A stretch of DNA of 64,000 nucleotides from Photorhabdus namnaonensis (GTDB lineage Bacteria; Pseudomonadota; Gammaproteobacteria; Enterobacterales; Enterobacteriaceae). The notes beneath the pieces were generated by a model. The model saw nothing but the letters and a program-made list of their open reading frames with translations, was not told the DNA's origin and made no database searches. The DNA is taken from contig NZ_LOIC01000077.1 in the NCBI RefSeq assembly GCF_001684335.1, positions 79,244-143,243 on the forward strand, read 5' to 3'. How positions within the stretch are numbered: position 1 is the stretch's first letter; every line of letters begins with the position of its first letter. Positions 1-8,148 of this stretch are shown here, piece after piece. A program made the position numbers and the translations under genes.

Positions 1-11
1 TGGCTTGGGGC

Positions 12-893
12 TTAGAATGGACTGTTAGGGATTCTCAGACTGTGCAATACTCGCCAGTTATCAAGTTGAATTTGTTTAATCTGAATGTGCTCAGTTGCCT
101 TTTCCAGTATCCGCCTTGCATTGTTGGCGCACCTGATAGAGTTGCGGGGATATCCATAATATGTTGCAGCCAACTTATGTTCAGCCACTTTAAGTAACGG
201 TTCTATATCGATCATATAGCGAGCCATATTAATTGAGTGTTGCCATAACCAGCAGAGGGTTTGCAAGTCGTCATCGGATATTTGTTGTTTAATTTCCAGC
301 GCAGGTAGTTCTTCTTTACCTAGGAATTCACCTTCAAGTGCATTTAAGAACTCTACTGCTTCCGTTATCTGAGTTGGCTCAAGCTGGTGAATATGCTCAA
401 CCTCGAAATGCTCATGGACCAGCTTCCAGATATCAGGGTAAATCTTACCAATGCCGGTAGTGATTAAACGCTCGGCTGTCTGGCGGAGAGGTATTAGCTG
501 GCTCGCGGTTGAGCGGCGAGTTTTCTTTTTAACTTCTGCCGCACCTTTTTGGCTAAAGTAAAAATCTTCCAGTGCTTCGAAAACGTCCCAAGCTTTATCA
601 GTGTCGAGCATTTTGGCGTGACGGGCTGCGCCGCGTTCTGTCCACAAGATAAGGCTTCTTGTCTTGGGTGAAATTTGTAGGTTACTTAAAGTAACCCGCA
701 AATCTTTTAGAGCCTTCCCAATAATTTTAAAGTAATGCTTACCTTCAACGAATCTTTGCGTATTTCGTGAATGGTTCACTTTGATGTTATTGGTGCTGGT
801 TTCATACAATTGAGCTAATAACTCGGTAGTGATCACCGGAATGCTGTTATGAATGATAGCCTGGAGATTTTGGGCTGAAATTTGATTAGCCAT
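12..893 (-). CDS. Phage antirepressor-like protein (Rha/ORF6N type)
   Basis: 293-residue protein. The N-terminal ~115 residues look like the ORF6N/Rha DNA-binding domain of phage regulators: a segment beginning IPVITTELLAQLYETS, then NTQRFVEGKHYFKI, then LILWTERGAARHAKML, and an ending like AWDVFEALEDFYF. The C-terminal half is helical and unassigned. Proteins of this kind counter phage repressors or regulate lytic genes by binding DNA (family knowledge). The start at 893 is chosen because GAGGAG lies just upstream; an upstream in-frame start at 965 would overlap the preceding gene by far more. It overlaps the end of the upstream gene by 8 nt, suggesting translational coupling. It is transcribed away from the tail operon, as expected for a separate control module. 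Confidence 0.7.
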   Translation of the reverse strand: MANQISAQNLQAIIHNSIPVITTELLAQLYETSTNNIKVNHSRNTQRFVEGKHYFKIIGKALKDLRVTLSNLQISPKTRSLILWTERGAARHAKMLDTDKAWDVFEALEDFYFSQKGAAEVKKKTRRSTASQLIPLRQTAERLITTGIGKIYPDIWKLVHEHFEVEHIHQLEPTQITEAVEFLNALEGEFLGKEELPALEIKQQISDDDLQTLCWLWQHSINMARYMIDIEPLLKVAEHKLAATYYGYPRNSIRCANNARRILEKATEHIQIKQIQLDNWRVLHSLRIPNSPF

Positions 894-1251
894 TGCTGAC
901 TCCTCTGTTTGTTTTCTTCGAATTGCCACTGTTGTAGTGGTGCCGGGAGGTTCGAAACAGCACAAACAAAGCTGCGGACTTATTCCCCATTACTGGGTGT
1001 TGTATTCGTCGCCCTCCCGACCTTGATCGGTGCGTGGCCGCGCACTGCGTCCACTGAATGATAGGCATAAAAAATCCAACGCTAACGGGGTTGGTTTTGA
1101 CCGTGTTTGTTGAGGTTTCGAAGCCTCGTAAATGCACGATAACCCCAGAGAGTGATCCTGTCAACAATATTTCTTGCTGGTATGTTGCTACATTTACGTT
1201 ACGTAGTACTTCATAAATGACAAGTTGACTGCTTTTCACTATACTTAACAT
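886..1251 (-). CDS. Small phage protein, possibly Ash/Icd-like
   Basis: 121-residue protein directly upstream of and overlapping the antirepressor gene by 8 nt. AAGGAA precedes the ATG by about seven bases, so it is probably translated. The C-terminal half is rich in Arg, Ser, His and Asn, with the segments TQCAATHRSRSGGRR and RTSRHHYNSGN. This composition recalls the P4-type Ash/Icd small proteins that sit beside antirepressor genes in enterobacterial prophages, but the resemblance is only impressionistic. No catalytic motif is visible. The position as first gene of a two-gene leftward operon suggests a regulatory or host-takeover role (inference). It could be an unrelated short phage protein. 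Confidence 0.45.
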   Translation of the reverse strand: MLSIVKSSQLVIYEVLRNVNVATYQQEILLTGSLSGVIVHLRGFETSTNTVKTNPVSVGFFMPIIQWTQCAATHRSRSGGRRIQHPVMGNKSAALFVLFRTSRHHYNSGNSKKTNRGVSNG

Positions 1252-1774
1252 GTCTGTATTCCTTAGTCGGTTTTGGACAAATTAGGAACCTCAGTCGTTG
1301 GCGCGGCTGGGGTTTCCCTCTTTTGAGGGAACAACAATATCACTTTTTTACTCTCATGGAATTAACCGGCTTGTTAATATAGGCAAATAATGTAGATTAA
1401 TAATCGCATTTTTATGCTAAAATCAACACTATTTTAAAAATATTATTTTTTTAATTTTAAAAATTACAATTAATAATTGGATAATTTCGGAATTTAAAGA
1501 TGAATATTCGGCTATAGAAGTGTAGGCGAAATTGCGAAGCCTGCCGCAGAAATCTCTATAACATACTGAAATAAATGAAAAAAATTGGAAATAACTACAC
1601 TTTGCCGCTGAATTTGTTTGAAGAAATGTAATTAATTGTAAATATTCAGTTTACTGCTGTCAGGTAGCTTAAAAGGTTACAACCCCCAAGTCAGGGATGG
1701 CTCAAATAATCACCTTTTCTTGCATTATTGTGTGGGTTATTATTAACCAGTTAGCGAGCATTAAGGAGGCATAC
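1252..1774. promoter_or_regulatory. Divergent intergenic control region of the phage regulatory genes
   Basis: 523 bp without a convincing gene, between the leftward antirepressor operon and the rightward hicB-hicA pair. The central part (about 1380-1500) is very AT-rich. It must hold the promoters for both directions and probably repressor-binding sites; I could not single out a confident -35/-10 pair. An in-frame extension of the hicB-like reading frame back to 1697 is hydrophobic and lacks a ribosome site, so I treat it as non-coding. Confidence 0.4.
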
Positions 1775-2428
1775 ATGGATCGCGTTATCTATAGCGCAAA
1801 ATTCGGTGATAAGACGGTCAGGTTTGTTACGCTTAAAATGGAGCTTTATGTGTCGCGTGCTGATATTATCGAAATTATTCGAGAATGCGCAACTGATTAT
1901 GTAAAACCAGTGGTTGATACTTTAGTGGACAAATGGTTAGAAATGGCAGCAGATGTTCATGATAAAAAGTCAGCCATGCTAGGTAAAAGTAGTATTGGGC
2001 CAGTTATACACTTTCATGCTACGGCTGATTTGCTTCATGCTATGTCTGATTTTAACGAGTCTAAAAGTGACGAACTGATAGAGACAGGGCGTAGGATACA
2101 TACTATTTTTATATGGTTTGCTGATGCTTCTCATCATGCTAATGAACATTTCGGTATAACGGTTTTTGATATGCTTAATTCAGTTAGTAAAAGATTAGAT
2201 AGGTTTAGCACACCTTTTGTTGTGAATGTTATCCATGATGATATGTGGATTGCTGAGTGCGATGAGCTTGGATTGGTTACAGAAGCCAAAACTTATGATG
2301 AATTGACAGAAAAAGTTTGGGAAATAGCGCCTGAACTTTATGAGCTTAATGGTTTAGGCAATAATTCTGAGGATATTCGCATTAGGTTTATTCAGGAACA
2401 ATCTTACGATTCAAGGATGGCACTCTGA
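1775..2428 (+). CDS. HicB-like antitoxin with N-terminal extension (DUF1902)
   Basis: 217 residues. The last ~70 residues (from VVNVIHDDMWIAECDEL through DELTEKVWEIAPELYELNG) match the DUF1902/HicB antitoxin fold, a partial RNase-H-like domain that binds and neutralises HicA. The first ~145 residues are an unassigned, mostly helical extension, where a plain DUF1902 antitoxin is under 100 residues. The start at 1775 is set by AAGGAGG eight bases upstream. It ends one base before the hicA start, a classical antitoxin-toxin arrangement. HicB-type proteins usually also repress their own operon (family knowledge). The extension may add DNA binding or a phage-specific function; I do not recognise it. 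Confidence 0.75.
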   Translation: MDRVIYSAKFGDKTVRFVTLKMELYVSRADIIEIIRECATDYVKPVVDTLVDKWLEMAADVHDKKSAMLGKSSIGPVIHFHATADLLHAMSDFNESKSDELIETGRRIHTIFIWFADASHHANEHFGITVFDMLNSVSKRLDRFSTPFVVNVIHDDMWIAECDELGLVTEAKTYDELTEKVWEIAPELYELNGLGNNSEDIRIRFIQEQSYDSRMAL

Positions 2429-2429
2429 T

Positions 2430-2627
2430 ATGGGATCTGGCTTGTATCCACAACTGAAAGAAATCTTATTGGCGCATGGATGCTATTTTGTTAGACAAGG
2501 AAAAGGTAGCCATGAAATATGGCGCAGCGACATAACCAATAAAGCATTTAGTGTGCCATATACAATAGTCTCCAAGCATACCGCTAATGCAATTCTGAGA
2601 CAGGCGGGCATTAAAGAAAAGATCTAA
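2430..2627 (+). CDS. hicA: HicA family mRNA interferase toxin
   Basis: 65-residue HicA toxin, an RNA-binding double-stranded-RBD-like fold that cleaves mRNA. Family marks are the N-terminal LKEILLAHGCYFVRQGKGSH segment with the catalytic His of GSH, and the C-terminal KHTANAILRQAGI helix. Length is normal for HicA (55-85 residues). It begins one base after the hicB-like stop, so the two are co-transcribed and translationally coupled. A GC hairpin lies 25 bases downstream. In prophages such pairs often serve as stability or anti-phage modules (inference). Confidence 0.85.
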   Translation: MGSGLYPQLKEILLAHGCYFVRQGKGSHEIWRSDITNKAFSVPYTIVSKHTANAILRQAGIKEKI

Positions 2628-2651
2628 TGATTTACTTGTTAGCCTGTATGA

Positions 2652-2672
2652 GAAGCCCCTTTCGGGGCTTTA
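2652..2672 (+). terminator. Hairpin terminator after hicA
   Basis: AAGCCCC/GGGGCTT inverted repeat with a TTTC loop followed by a short T run, directly after hicA on the same strand. Its right arm runs into the terminal CRISPR-like repeat. Confidence 0.6.
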
Positions 2673-2754
2673 AGCTGCCTGTGCGGCAGTAGACGCATAA
2701 TAACTTTCCATTTCATCATAGCTGCGTTTCTAAGCTGCCTGTACGGCAGTAGAC
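2667..2754 (-). CRISPR. Type I-F mini-CRISPR: two repeats, one 32-nt spacer
   Basis: Two 28-nt repeats at 2727-2754 and 2667-2694, separated by exactly 32 nt (2695-2726). Read on the minus strand the intact copy begins GTCTACTGCCGTACAGGCAG and ends CTTAGAAA; it differs from the enterobacterial I-F consensus (GTTCACTGCCG...) only at positions 3-4. The second copy changes one central base and has a degenerate 3' end (TTAAAGC), as expected for a trailer-end repeat, so transcription would run leftward from an AT-rich leader at about 2755-2880. Repeat length, internal CTGCC/GGCAG palindrome and spacer length all fit I-F. No cas gene is in the window, so it depends on Cas proteins encoded elsewhere or is a relic. 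Confidence 0.8.
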
Positions 2755-2965
2755 TGTTATATACTAACCTTAACTCTCTAATCTTTAAAGAGTATAGCCA
2801 TAAAAAATCAGAAACCCCTTTTTTACAACCTCTTGAAAATTTCATTAAAAATCAAAATATTATAAATTAATATAAAAGAGGGCTAAGTTGGGCCAGTAAC
2901 GGACGATTTTTAGCCTGTCTACGAACGTGATAGAATGTGGTTTTGTCATTGAGTAAGGGTAAGAA

Positions 2966-3367
2966 ATGGGTGGTATTAGCGTTTGGAATGTGATTGTTGC
3001 GGCTGTGATCATAGTATTAATTTATGCATTTGTGATAATCCCTTGGAAATCTACATCCAAAAAAGCAAGTGAAAAAGGGTGGCAGATAGGATTAAGTGCT
3101 GCTCTAATAATTATGTTGTACATAATAATATCATATTTACTTGCTACAATATCCTTTGTTTTTGGAGTGCCAGAGATAGAGGGGATTGCTGGCATTATTG
3201 TTATTTTGATAATTAATGCTATAGCTTGGTTTATAATAAACCTCTTAATTGGACTACTCCCAGACCGCACAGAGAAAAAAAGGTGTAAATATTGTAGCGA
3301 GTTAATAATTCATGATGCTGTGAAATGTAAGCATTGTGGAAGCGATTTAAGTGATAAAGATAGATAG
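2966..3367 (+). CDS. Small membrane protein with C-terminal zinc ribbon
   Basis: 133 residues. Three hydrophobic segments (about residues 5-25, 42-65 and 72-95) are followed by a cytoplasmic-looking tail with two CxxC knuckles, RCKYCSEL and KCKHCGSDL, a zinc-ribbon of the kind found at the ends of many small membrane proteins. A TAAGGGTAAG ribosome site precedes the ATG. It is monocistronic, closed by a strong terminator at 3421-3442, and lies between the regulatory genes and the tail genes, so it behaves like a moron. Function unknown; a role in altering the lysogen's envelope is possible but unsupported. Confidence 0.65.
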   Translation: MGGISVWNVIVAAVIIVLIYAFVIIPWKSTSKKASEKGWQIGLSAALIIMLYIIISYLLATISFVFGVPEIEGIAGIIVILIINAIAWFIINLLIGLLPDRTEKKRCKYCSELIIHDAVKCKHCGSDLSDKDR

Positions 3368-3420
3368 TGTCTTTTGAATGAGATAACGTAGTTATTTACT
3401 ATCGTATATATAGTTTGAGA

Positions 3421-3442
3421 CCCGCCACATGCGGGTTTTTTT
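3421..3442 (+). terminator. Intrinsic terminator before the tail operon
   Basis: CCCGC/GCGGG stem with a five-base loop followed by seven T residues. It closes the zinc-ribbon gene and isolates it from the tape-measure gene, whose start follows 23 bases later. Confidence 0.85.
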
Positions 3443-3464
3443 CATACCTAAAATGAGGTCACAA

Positions 3465-5195
3465 ATGGCAGAAACAATTGATTCATTACTTGTATCTCTT
3501 GGTTTGGAAACAGACAAAAAGAGTTTTGATATAGCTAACGCTGCATTTAAAGGTGTTACTGACAATATGATGCAATTAGCGGCTACTGTAGCTGCTGGAT
3601 TTGGCTTTGATAAGCTAACGCGAGATTTCGCTGGTTTTGTTTCTGAGATAGATAGATTTTCTCGTCGCCATCTTATTGATCCCAATAATGTATTGCGTTG
3701 GGGTTATGCGTATGAACAGATGGGCGGTAAAGTTCAGGATGCAATGAGTACAATTGAGAAATTTAATAATCTTAGAGATAAAGCTGCTGATGGCCGAATT
3801 GACGAAAACGCTCTCAGGCAGGCTGGTATTAATCCTTATGAATTGATTAATAAGGATAATCCTCATTCTGCAATGATGTGGGCTGCTGAAAATATGCCCA
3901 AGATGAATATGGATCAAAGGAGAAGGTTTAGTAACGGATTGGGGTTAAATAAATTCGAACAAGATGTGTTCTCTAAGGGTCCAAACTGGGTACAGGAACA
4001 ATTCAATGAATACAATAAACGTGGTCAAATAATCACTCCTGAAGCAATAAAAATAGCGAATGAATATAATGATGCTGTTCAGAAGTTAACGACAAATTTA
4101 AATGGCTTAGCTAGTGAATTAAGCGGACCTCTTACAGCAAGCATCACTAACTTAGCTAATCGAGCCGATAAATGGCTTATTGATAATAAACAAGGAATTA
4201 TTGAAAAACTTGATGAAGCTATGCCACTTCTAAAAACTATGGCTATAGGAATAACTGCTATTGCCGCATCAAAAGGAGTTAGTGGAATTTTTGGCAAAAT
4301 GGGAGGGTTTAAATCACTTATCAGAGCTGGAATAACGGGATATGCAATTAATGAGGTAATTGAAAAGGATATGTGGGATTGGGATTCAAAGGATGTAAAA
4401 GAAAATTGGGGAATTAAATTACCTGATTGGCTGTTTTATAAAAACATGAGTGATTGGTTCGATAGTAAAGATGAATCAATACCGGATAAAATTAAACATG
4501 GAATGAAAGTAAGCTCAATTAATCCGAATGCGCTGGATATTCCCGGTAATGATCCTTTGAACAATATGGATTATATAAAAAATTATTTAACAATGTCGGG
4601 TGTCAATAATTCATCTCAGCGTGAACAATTGGCTGAATCATTCTCTCAAGCGTCAAAAAAATATAATGTTCCAGTCAGCGTTTTATTGGGAATGGCAAAA
4701 CAAGAATCAGGATTTAACCCTAATGCTACAGGCCCACAAACAAAATGGGGACAGGCAAAAGGAATAATGCAATATCTTGATAGCTCCGCTCAATCCCTAG
4801 GCATAGATCCGCTTAATTCTGATCAAGCTATAAATGCTGCTGCAATGCAATTACGCCAGCGCCTGAATAAAGGTGAAAGTATGGAAGAGGCTGTTGCGGA
4901 ACATCATGCCGGACCAAATCGTAAATTATGGGGAGAAAAAACAGAGGATTACGTGAGAAAAGTTGGTAACTATTCCCTGGCTATGGAAGACTATGCTGCT
5001 CGCAGAAATACAATACCAACCCCCCCTATAAAGTCTAAATCTAGCAATAATGGTGCCCCTATCAACGCTACCGTTAATGCCAATGTGACAGTAAATGAAG
5101 CTGGTAATCCAGAAAAAACAAAGGAAATTGTTCAGCAATGTATCAATGACGCATGTAACGAATTAGCCGTATCTGTGAGGACAACAGCACAATGA
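3465..5195 (+). CDS. Tail tape-measure protein with lytic transglycosylase domain
   Basis: 576 residues, starting at 3465 behind TGAGGT; an earlier in-frame ATG at 3429 lies inside the terminator and is rejected. The N-terminal ~280 residues are Ala/Gly-rich and helical, with a hydrophobic stretch near residue 270-290, typical of a short tape measure. Residues ~400-500 form a lysozyme-like SLT domain: SVLLGMAKQESGFNP with the catalytic Glu at residue 414, then GQAKGIMQYLDSSAQSLG. The enzyme would open peptidoglycan during DNA or tail-tube penetration. It opens a rightward baseplate operon and overlaps the next start by 4 nt. No sheath, tube or tail chaperone gene is visible upstream within the window. 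Confidence 0.8.
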   Translation: MAETIDSLLVSLGLETDKKSFDIANAAFKGVTDNMMQLAATVAAGFGFDKLTRDFAGFVSEIDRFSRRHLIDPNNVLRWGYAYEQMGGKVQDAMSTIEKFNNLRDKAADGRIDENALRQAGINPYELINKDNPHSAMMWAAENMPKMNMDQRRRFSNGLGLNKFEQDVFSKGPNWVQEQFNEYNKRGQIITPEAIKIANEYNDAVQKLTTNLNGLASELSGPLTASITNLANRADKWLIDNKQGIIEKLDEAMPLLKTMAIGITAIAASKGVSGIFGKMGGFKSLIRAGITGYAINEVIEKDMWDWDSKDVKENWGIKLPDWLFYKNMSDWFDSKDESIPDKIKHGMKVSSINPNALDIPGNDPLNNMDYIKNYLTMSGVNNSSQREQLAESFSQASKKYNVPVSVLLGMAKQESGFNPNATGPQTKWGQAKGIMQYLDSSAQSLGIDPLNSDQAINAAAMQLRQRLNKGESMEEAVAEHHAGPNRKLWGEKTEDYVRKVGNYSLAMEDYAARRNTIPTPPIKSKSSNNGAPINATVNANVTVNEAGNPEKTKEIVQQCINDACNELAVSVRTTAQ

Positions 5196-5851
5196 GTATT
5201 GTCGGTATTTTTACCAAATCCCGCCCAGAAATTGGCGGTATTTTTTTTGACGCAGTTCTTGAAGAGTCATCAGAAATGAGAACGGATGTTAGCGAATATC
5301 CATTAGAAAATGCAATGACAGCAAATGACAACGCAGTCACACGCCCGTTATATGTCACTATGACCGTTGCGCTGTCAGATAATCCGATCAAAGCTCTGAT
5401 TGCTGAAACCGGTCAATATTCAGGGATATTGGGGATGGGGGCTGGCGTTGCTACTGGCTTGGCCGCGTCAGTATTGCCTGGTGGTATTGCTGCATTGGCT
5501 GGACTGGGTGCTTCTGTAGGATTTGGCATTGCTGGTGAGTATGGAACCAAACGATCAATGAATATTCTTGATAAGATTAGGGAGCTACAGAGTAGTCACA
5601 CTGTAATGACTGTCATTGGCACCAAAAGTGCGTCATATGCGAATATGATTATTACAAATACCCGACAAGTAACAAATACAGAGAATCAAGATGGGCTGGA
5701 ATTAGTTGTTGAAATGCGGCAGCTTTTGATTATTAACAAAGATGGAAAAAACAAGGACGCATCACTTATCAATGCTAATCTCCCGGCTGGAGATAGTGTA
5801 AGCACGCAGGGGCAAGCTACTGTTAATCACGGAGAGGTTTTATTGCAATGA
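5192..5851 (+). CDS. Dit-like phage tail/baseplate protein
   Basis: 219 residues. The N-terminal segment GGIFFDAVLEESSEMRTDVS followed by a YPLENAMTANDNAV-like stretch, and the later MNILDKIRELQSSHTVMTVI and YANMIITNTR segments, follow the pattern of the N-terminal domain of Dit-like distal tail proteins, which join tail tube to baseplate. A central Gly/Ala-rich hydrophobic segment (about residues 75-112) is an insertion relative to that pattern. ATGA overlap with the tape-measure gene and with the next gene shows tight operon organisation. Assignment rests on motif layout and position, not on alignment. Confidence 0.65.
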   Translation: MSIVGIFTKSRPEIGGIFFDAVLEESSEMRTDVSEYPLENAMTANDNAVTRPLYVTMTVALSDNPIKALIAETGQYSGILGMGAGVATGLAASVLPGGIAALAGLGASVGFGIAGEYGTKRSMNILDKIRELQSSHTVMTVIGTKSASYANMIITNTRQVTNTENQDGLELVVEMRQLLIINKDGKNKDASLINANLPAGDSVSTQGQATVNHGEVLLQ

Positions 5852-6135
5852 ATATCATTCCTCTTACAAGAAATGCAGCCTACCAAAAATTTTCTATTAC
5901 ACTAAATAATCATCAACTAGTATTTTATCTACGTTGGTTGACTCGATATAGATATTTTGTTGTTGATATCATGAATATTGATAATAGTCCGATAGCATTA
6001 GGCCGGGCATTACATGTTGGAGTAAATTTACTTGCCGGATTGAATGCAGATATTGGGGAAATTATTCTGGAAGGAGAAACCCCAACTATCAGTAACTTGG
6101 GTATTAAAAATCAATTAAAGTGGTATCCAATATGA
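5848..6135 (+). CDS. Baseplate plug protein (Pam3 gp18-like)
   Basis: 95 residues. The all-beta pattern FSITLNNHQLVFYLRWLTRY, then FVVDIMNIDNSPIALGRAL and VGVNLLAGLN, resembles the small baseplate plug proteins of contractile phages that sit between Dit and the hub. The 4-nt overlaps with both neighbours (5848-5851 and 6132-6135) place it inside the baseplate operon. The position between a Dit-like gene and the hub gene matches that family's usual location. Confidence 0.6.
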   Translation: MNIIPLTRNAAYQKFSITLNNHQLVFYLRWLTRYRYFVVDIMNIDNSPIALGRALHVGVNLLAGLNADIGEIILEGETPTISNLGIKNQLKWYPI

Positions 6136-7001
6136 ATGGTGATCTGTTTGGAAGAAATTATAAATTGGTCATAAAATCAAGCGGTGGTGGAGAAGACCTT
6201 ATTTTTAGTCCACCGATGCAAGTTACATTTAATATAGAAGGGATACCAAATAACGCTGACGCATTGGGACGCATCACCGTATACGGCGTATCAGCAGAAA
6301 CTAGAAGCCGAATTTACAATGAATATGATTCAGTTTCCTTATCTGCCGGCTATGGTGATGATGTTGGTGTTATATTTAAAGGTGAAATAAACAACTTCGA
6401 GACGGGTCGAGATGGTGTAAATACATATATCAGGTTTTATTGTCGGTCATTCTTTAGAAAATGGGTTAATGCATATATAAATAAGTCTTGGGGCGAAAAC
6501 ACGACAATATTAGAAATCATAAAGGATGTTGCCGAAACATTTGGGACTACTTTAGAAGTAGTAGGAGATTTTTCTGATTTACCGTTAGCAATTAAAGGAA
6601 AGACTGCGGGTGGCGTAAATTCTATAACATTCTTAACCGAACTATCAGAAACGTTTGATTTTAAATATAATTTCGAAAGTACAAAATTAGTCGTTATCAG
6701 AAATAAAGCATCACGAGAACATACACATAAAATATCATCTCTCAATGGTATGGAAGGGATACCGAGAGTTTACTTACAATCTTTAGAGGTTGATATAAAG
6801 CTTAATCATTTGATTAGACCAGCAGATTGGGTAGAAGTCTATCGGATGTATGATCAGTTTAATTTTAGTGGTATGTATACAACACCCTATAAAGACCTTC
6901 TTACTGCCGGAAGATTTTCAGTGTTAAGTATTTCGCACCAAGGTGACTTCTATCACGACACATGGAAAACTACGGTCAAAGCATTATTGCTTAAAGGATA
7001 A
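6132..7001 (+). CDS. Baseplate hub protein
   Basis: 289 residues, starting at the ATGA overlap with the upstream stop; a GTG at 6120 is in frame but less likely. The N-terminal part (FSPPMQVTFNIEGIPN, then a LGRITVYGVSAETRSRIYNE-like stretch and SVSLSAGYGDDVGVIFKGEI) has the two-barrel character of phage hub proteins of the gpD/gp27 type, which hold the spike. It sits between plug and spike genes, as expected. No enzymatic motif is visible. Confidence 0.65.
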   Translation: MNGDLFGRNYKLVIKSSGGGEDLIFSPPMQVTFNIEGIPNNADALGRITVYGVSAETRSRIYNEYDSVSLSAGYGDDVGVIFKGEINNFETGRDGVNTYIRFYCRSFFRKWVNAYINKSWGENTTILEIIKDVAETFGTTLEVVGDFSDLPLAIKGKTAGGVNSITFLTELSETFDFKYNFESTKLVVIRNKASREHTHKISSLNGMEGIPRVYLQSLEVDIKLNHLIRPADWVEVYRMYDQFNFSGMYTTPYKDLLTAGRFSVLSISHQGDFYHDTWKTTVKALLLKG

Positions 7002-7005
7002 TATA

Positions 7006-7692
7006 ATGAAAATTATAGACTCAAAGCTGAATCCAATGCTGGAAGCAATGAAGGAGTTTAAAAAGTCTGCATTATCACCGCTAATGATTTGCTTGCCGGG
7101 GAAAATTATTTCTTATAACCCAGCTAATCAGCGGGCACAAATTGAGTGCGGCATTCAGAGAAAAATAGGCAACGATTTTATTACCATGCCTGTTATTAGC
7201 AATGTCCCGGTCCAGTTTTCAGGCACTCAAGAATGGACGCTATTCCATGAATTACCACCCGGTACAGAAGGGCTTATTCATTTTAGCCAGAGAGCTATTG
7301 ATACATGGATAGATCAGGGAGGTCCTGTTGCTCCTCACGAAATGAGAATGTTCAGTGCCACCGATGCCTTTTTCTCACCCGGTTATCGTTCAATGCAAAC
7401 TGTTATTCCTGGCTTGCCAACATCGGGTATGGGAATGAGTAACCGATCTGGTTCTGTGCGCATTCATATGACTGATGGAGGGATAGCGTTATCAGTCGGT
7501 GGAACGTCACTATCACTGACAAGCTCAGGTATGACATATAACGGCCCGGAGTTTACGAATAGCGGTAAAACTACGCTCAATGGCAGAACCACAGTTAATC
7601 AGGGTGGCTTATCTGTTGAAGGTATTGAGTTTGGTAAACATATTCATGGCGGGATTCAGACTGGTAACGGTACAACGCGAGGCCCACAGTAA
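7006..7692 (+). CDS. Gp138-type membrane-puncturing spike
   Basis: 228 residues. ATG at 7006 is preceded by AAAGGA. An N-terminal OB-fold-like part (about residues 25-110, containing GKIISYNPANQRAQIECGIQ and LPPGTEGLIHFSQRAIDTW) is followed by a beta-helical repeat region (VRIHMTDGGIALSVGGTSL, GKTTLNGRTTVNQGGLSV). The C-terminus carries an HxH at residues 212 and 214 within EFGKHIHGGIQTGNGTTRGP, the motif that binds iron at the tip of P2/Phi92-type spikes (family knowledge). The trimeric spike pierces the outer membrane on sheath contraction. Confidence 0.8.
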   Translation: MKIIDSKLNPMLEAMKEFKKSALSPLMICLPGKIISYNPANQRAQIECGIQRKIGNDFITMPVISNVPVQFSGTQEWTLFHELPPGTEGLIHFSQRAIDTWIDQGGPVAPHEMRMFSATDAFFSPGYRSMQTVIPGLPTSGMGMSNRSGSVRIHMTDGGIALSVGGTSLSLTSSGMTYNGPEFTNSGKTTLNGRTTVNQGGLSVEGIEFGKHIHGGIQTGNGTTRGPQ

Positions 7693-7791
7693 TGACGACT
7701 GATGAAAAAATGGTGGTATCCATAAAATCATTCAGGGAATTGATTTTGGTAGCTAATTTGATGATTTCATAACAAAAATTAAGGTTGTAGC

Positions 7792-8148
7792 ATGAAAAAG
7801 CTTAAAATATTTACCGCTATCTTTCAGCCACATGGTTTTTATGTCAGTGCCAGTGTGCAGCATGATTTCTGGGCTTTTCTTGGAAAAAATATAGGTTGGG
7901 GACGCTTTACCATGCTGCGTCCCCATGATGAATTTACTCCAGGTGGAGCCATTTTTGAATTAGCTGAAATACTCCCGGCAGATATGAAACACCCTGATCC
8001 AGCAATTTCATATACAAATGTTTTATGGTCTCGGCGGGAAGCGCTTGAAGCTGAGATGTCAGCGCCTCTTTTTGGTTTTGAGCTTCGGGTGACGCCTGTA
8101 TTTGATCAAGCAATGCTTGAAGTAAGGCGTCATACATTTGACGGTTGA
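7792..8148 (+). CDS. Uncharacterised rightward ORF, possible phage moron
   Basis: 118 residues; TTAAGG precedes the ATG. The first ~70 residues (FTAIFQPHGFYVSASVQHDF, GWGRFTMLRPHDEFTPGG) look like ordinary protein. The last ~70 codons lie antisense to the well-supported leftward gene at 7934-8434, so the tail of this ORF may be a by-product of that gene. It may be a genuine phage gene truncated when the leftward cassette was inserted. No domain recognised. Confidence 0.4.
   Translation: MKKLKIFTAIFQPHGFYVSASVQHDFWAFLGKNIGWGRFTMLRPHDEFTPGGAIFELAEILPADMKHPDPAISYTNVLWSRREALEAEMSAPLFGFELRVTPVFDQAMLEVRRHTFDG

Noticed and set aside
1697-1774. N-terminal extension of the HicB-like protein
   Set aside because: No ribosome site at the upstream ATG, while AAGGAGG stands before the start at 1775.
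2639-2845. Leftward 68-codon frame over the CRISPR-like repeats
   Set aside because: It translates the two repeats (YRQL, HRQL) and the spacer; no ribosome site and better explained as a CRISPR array.
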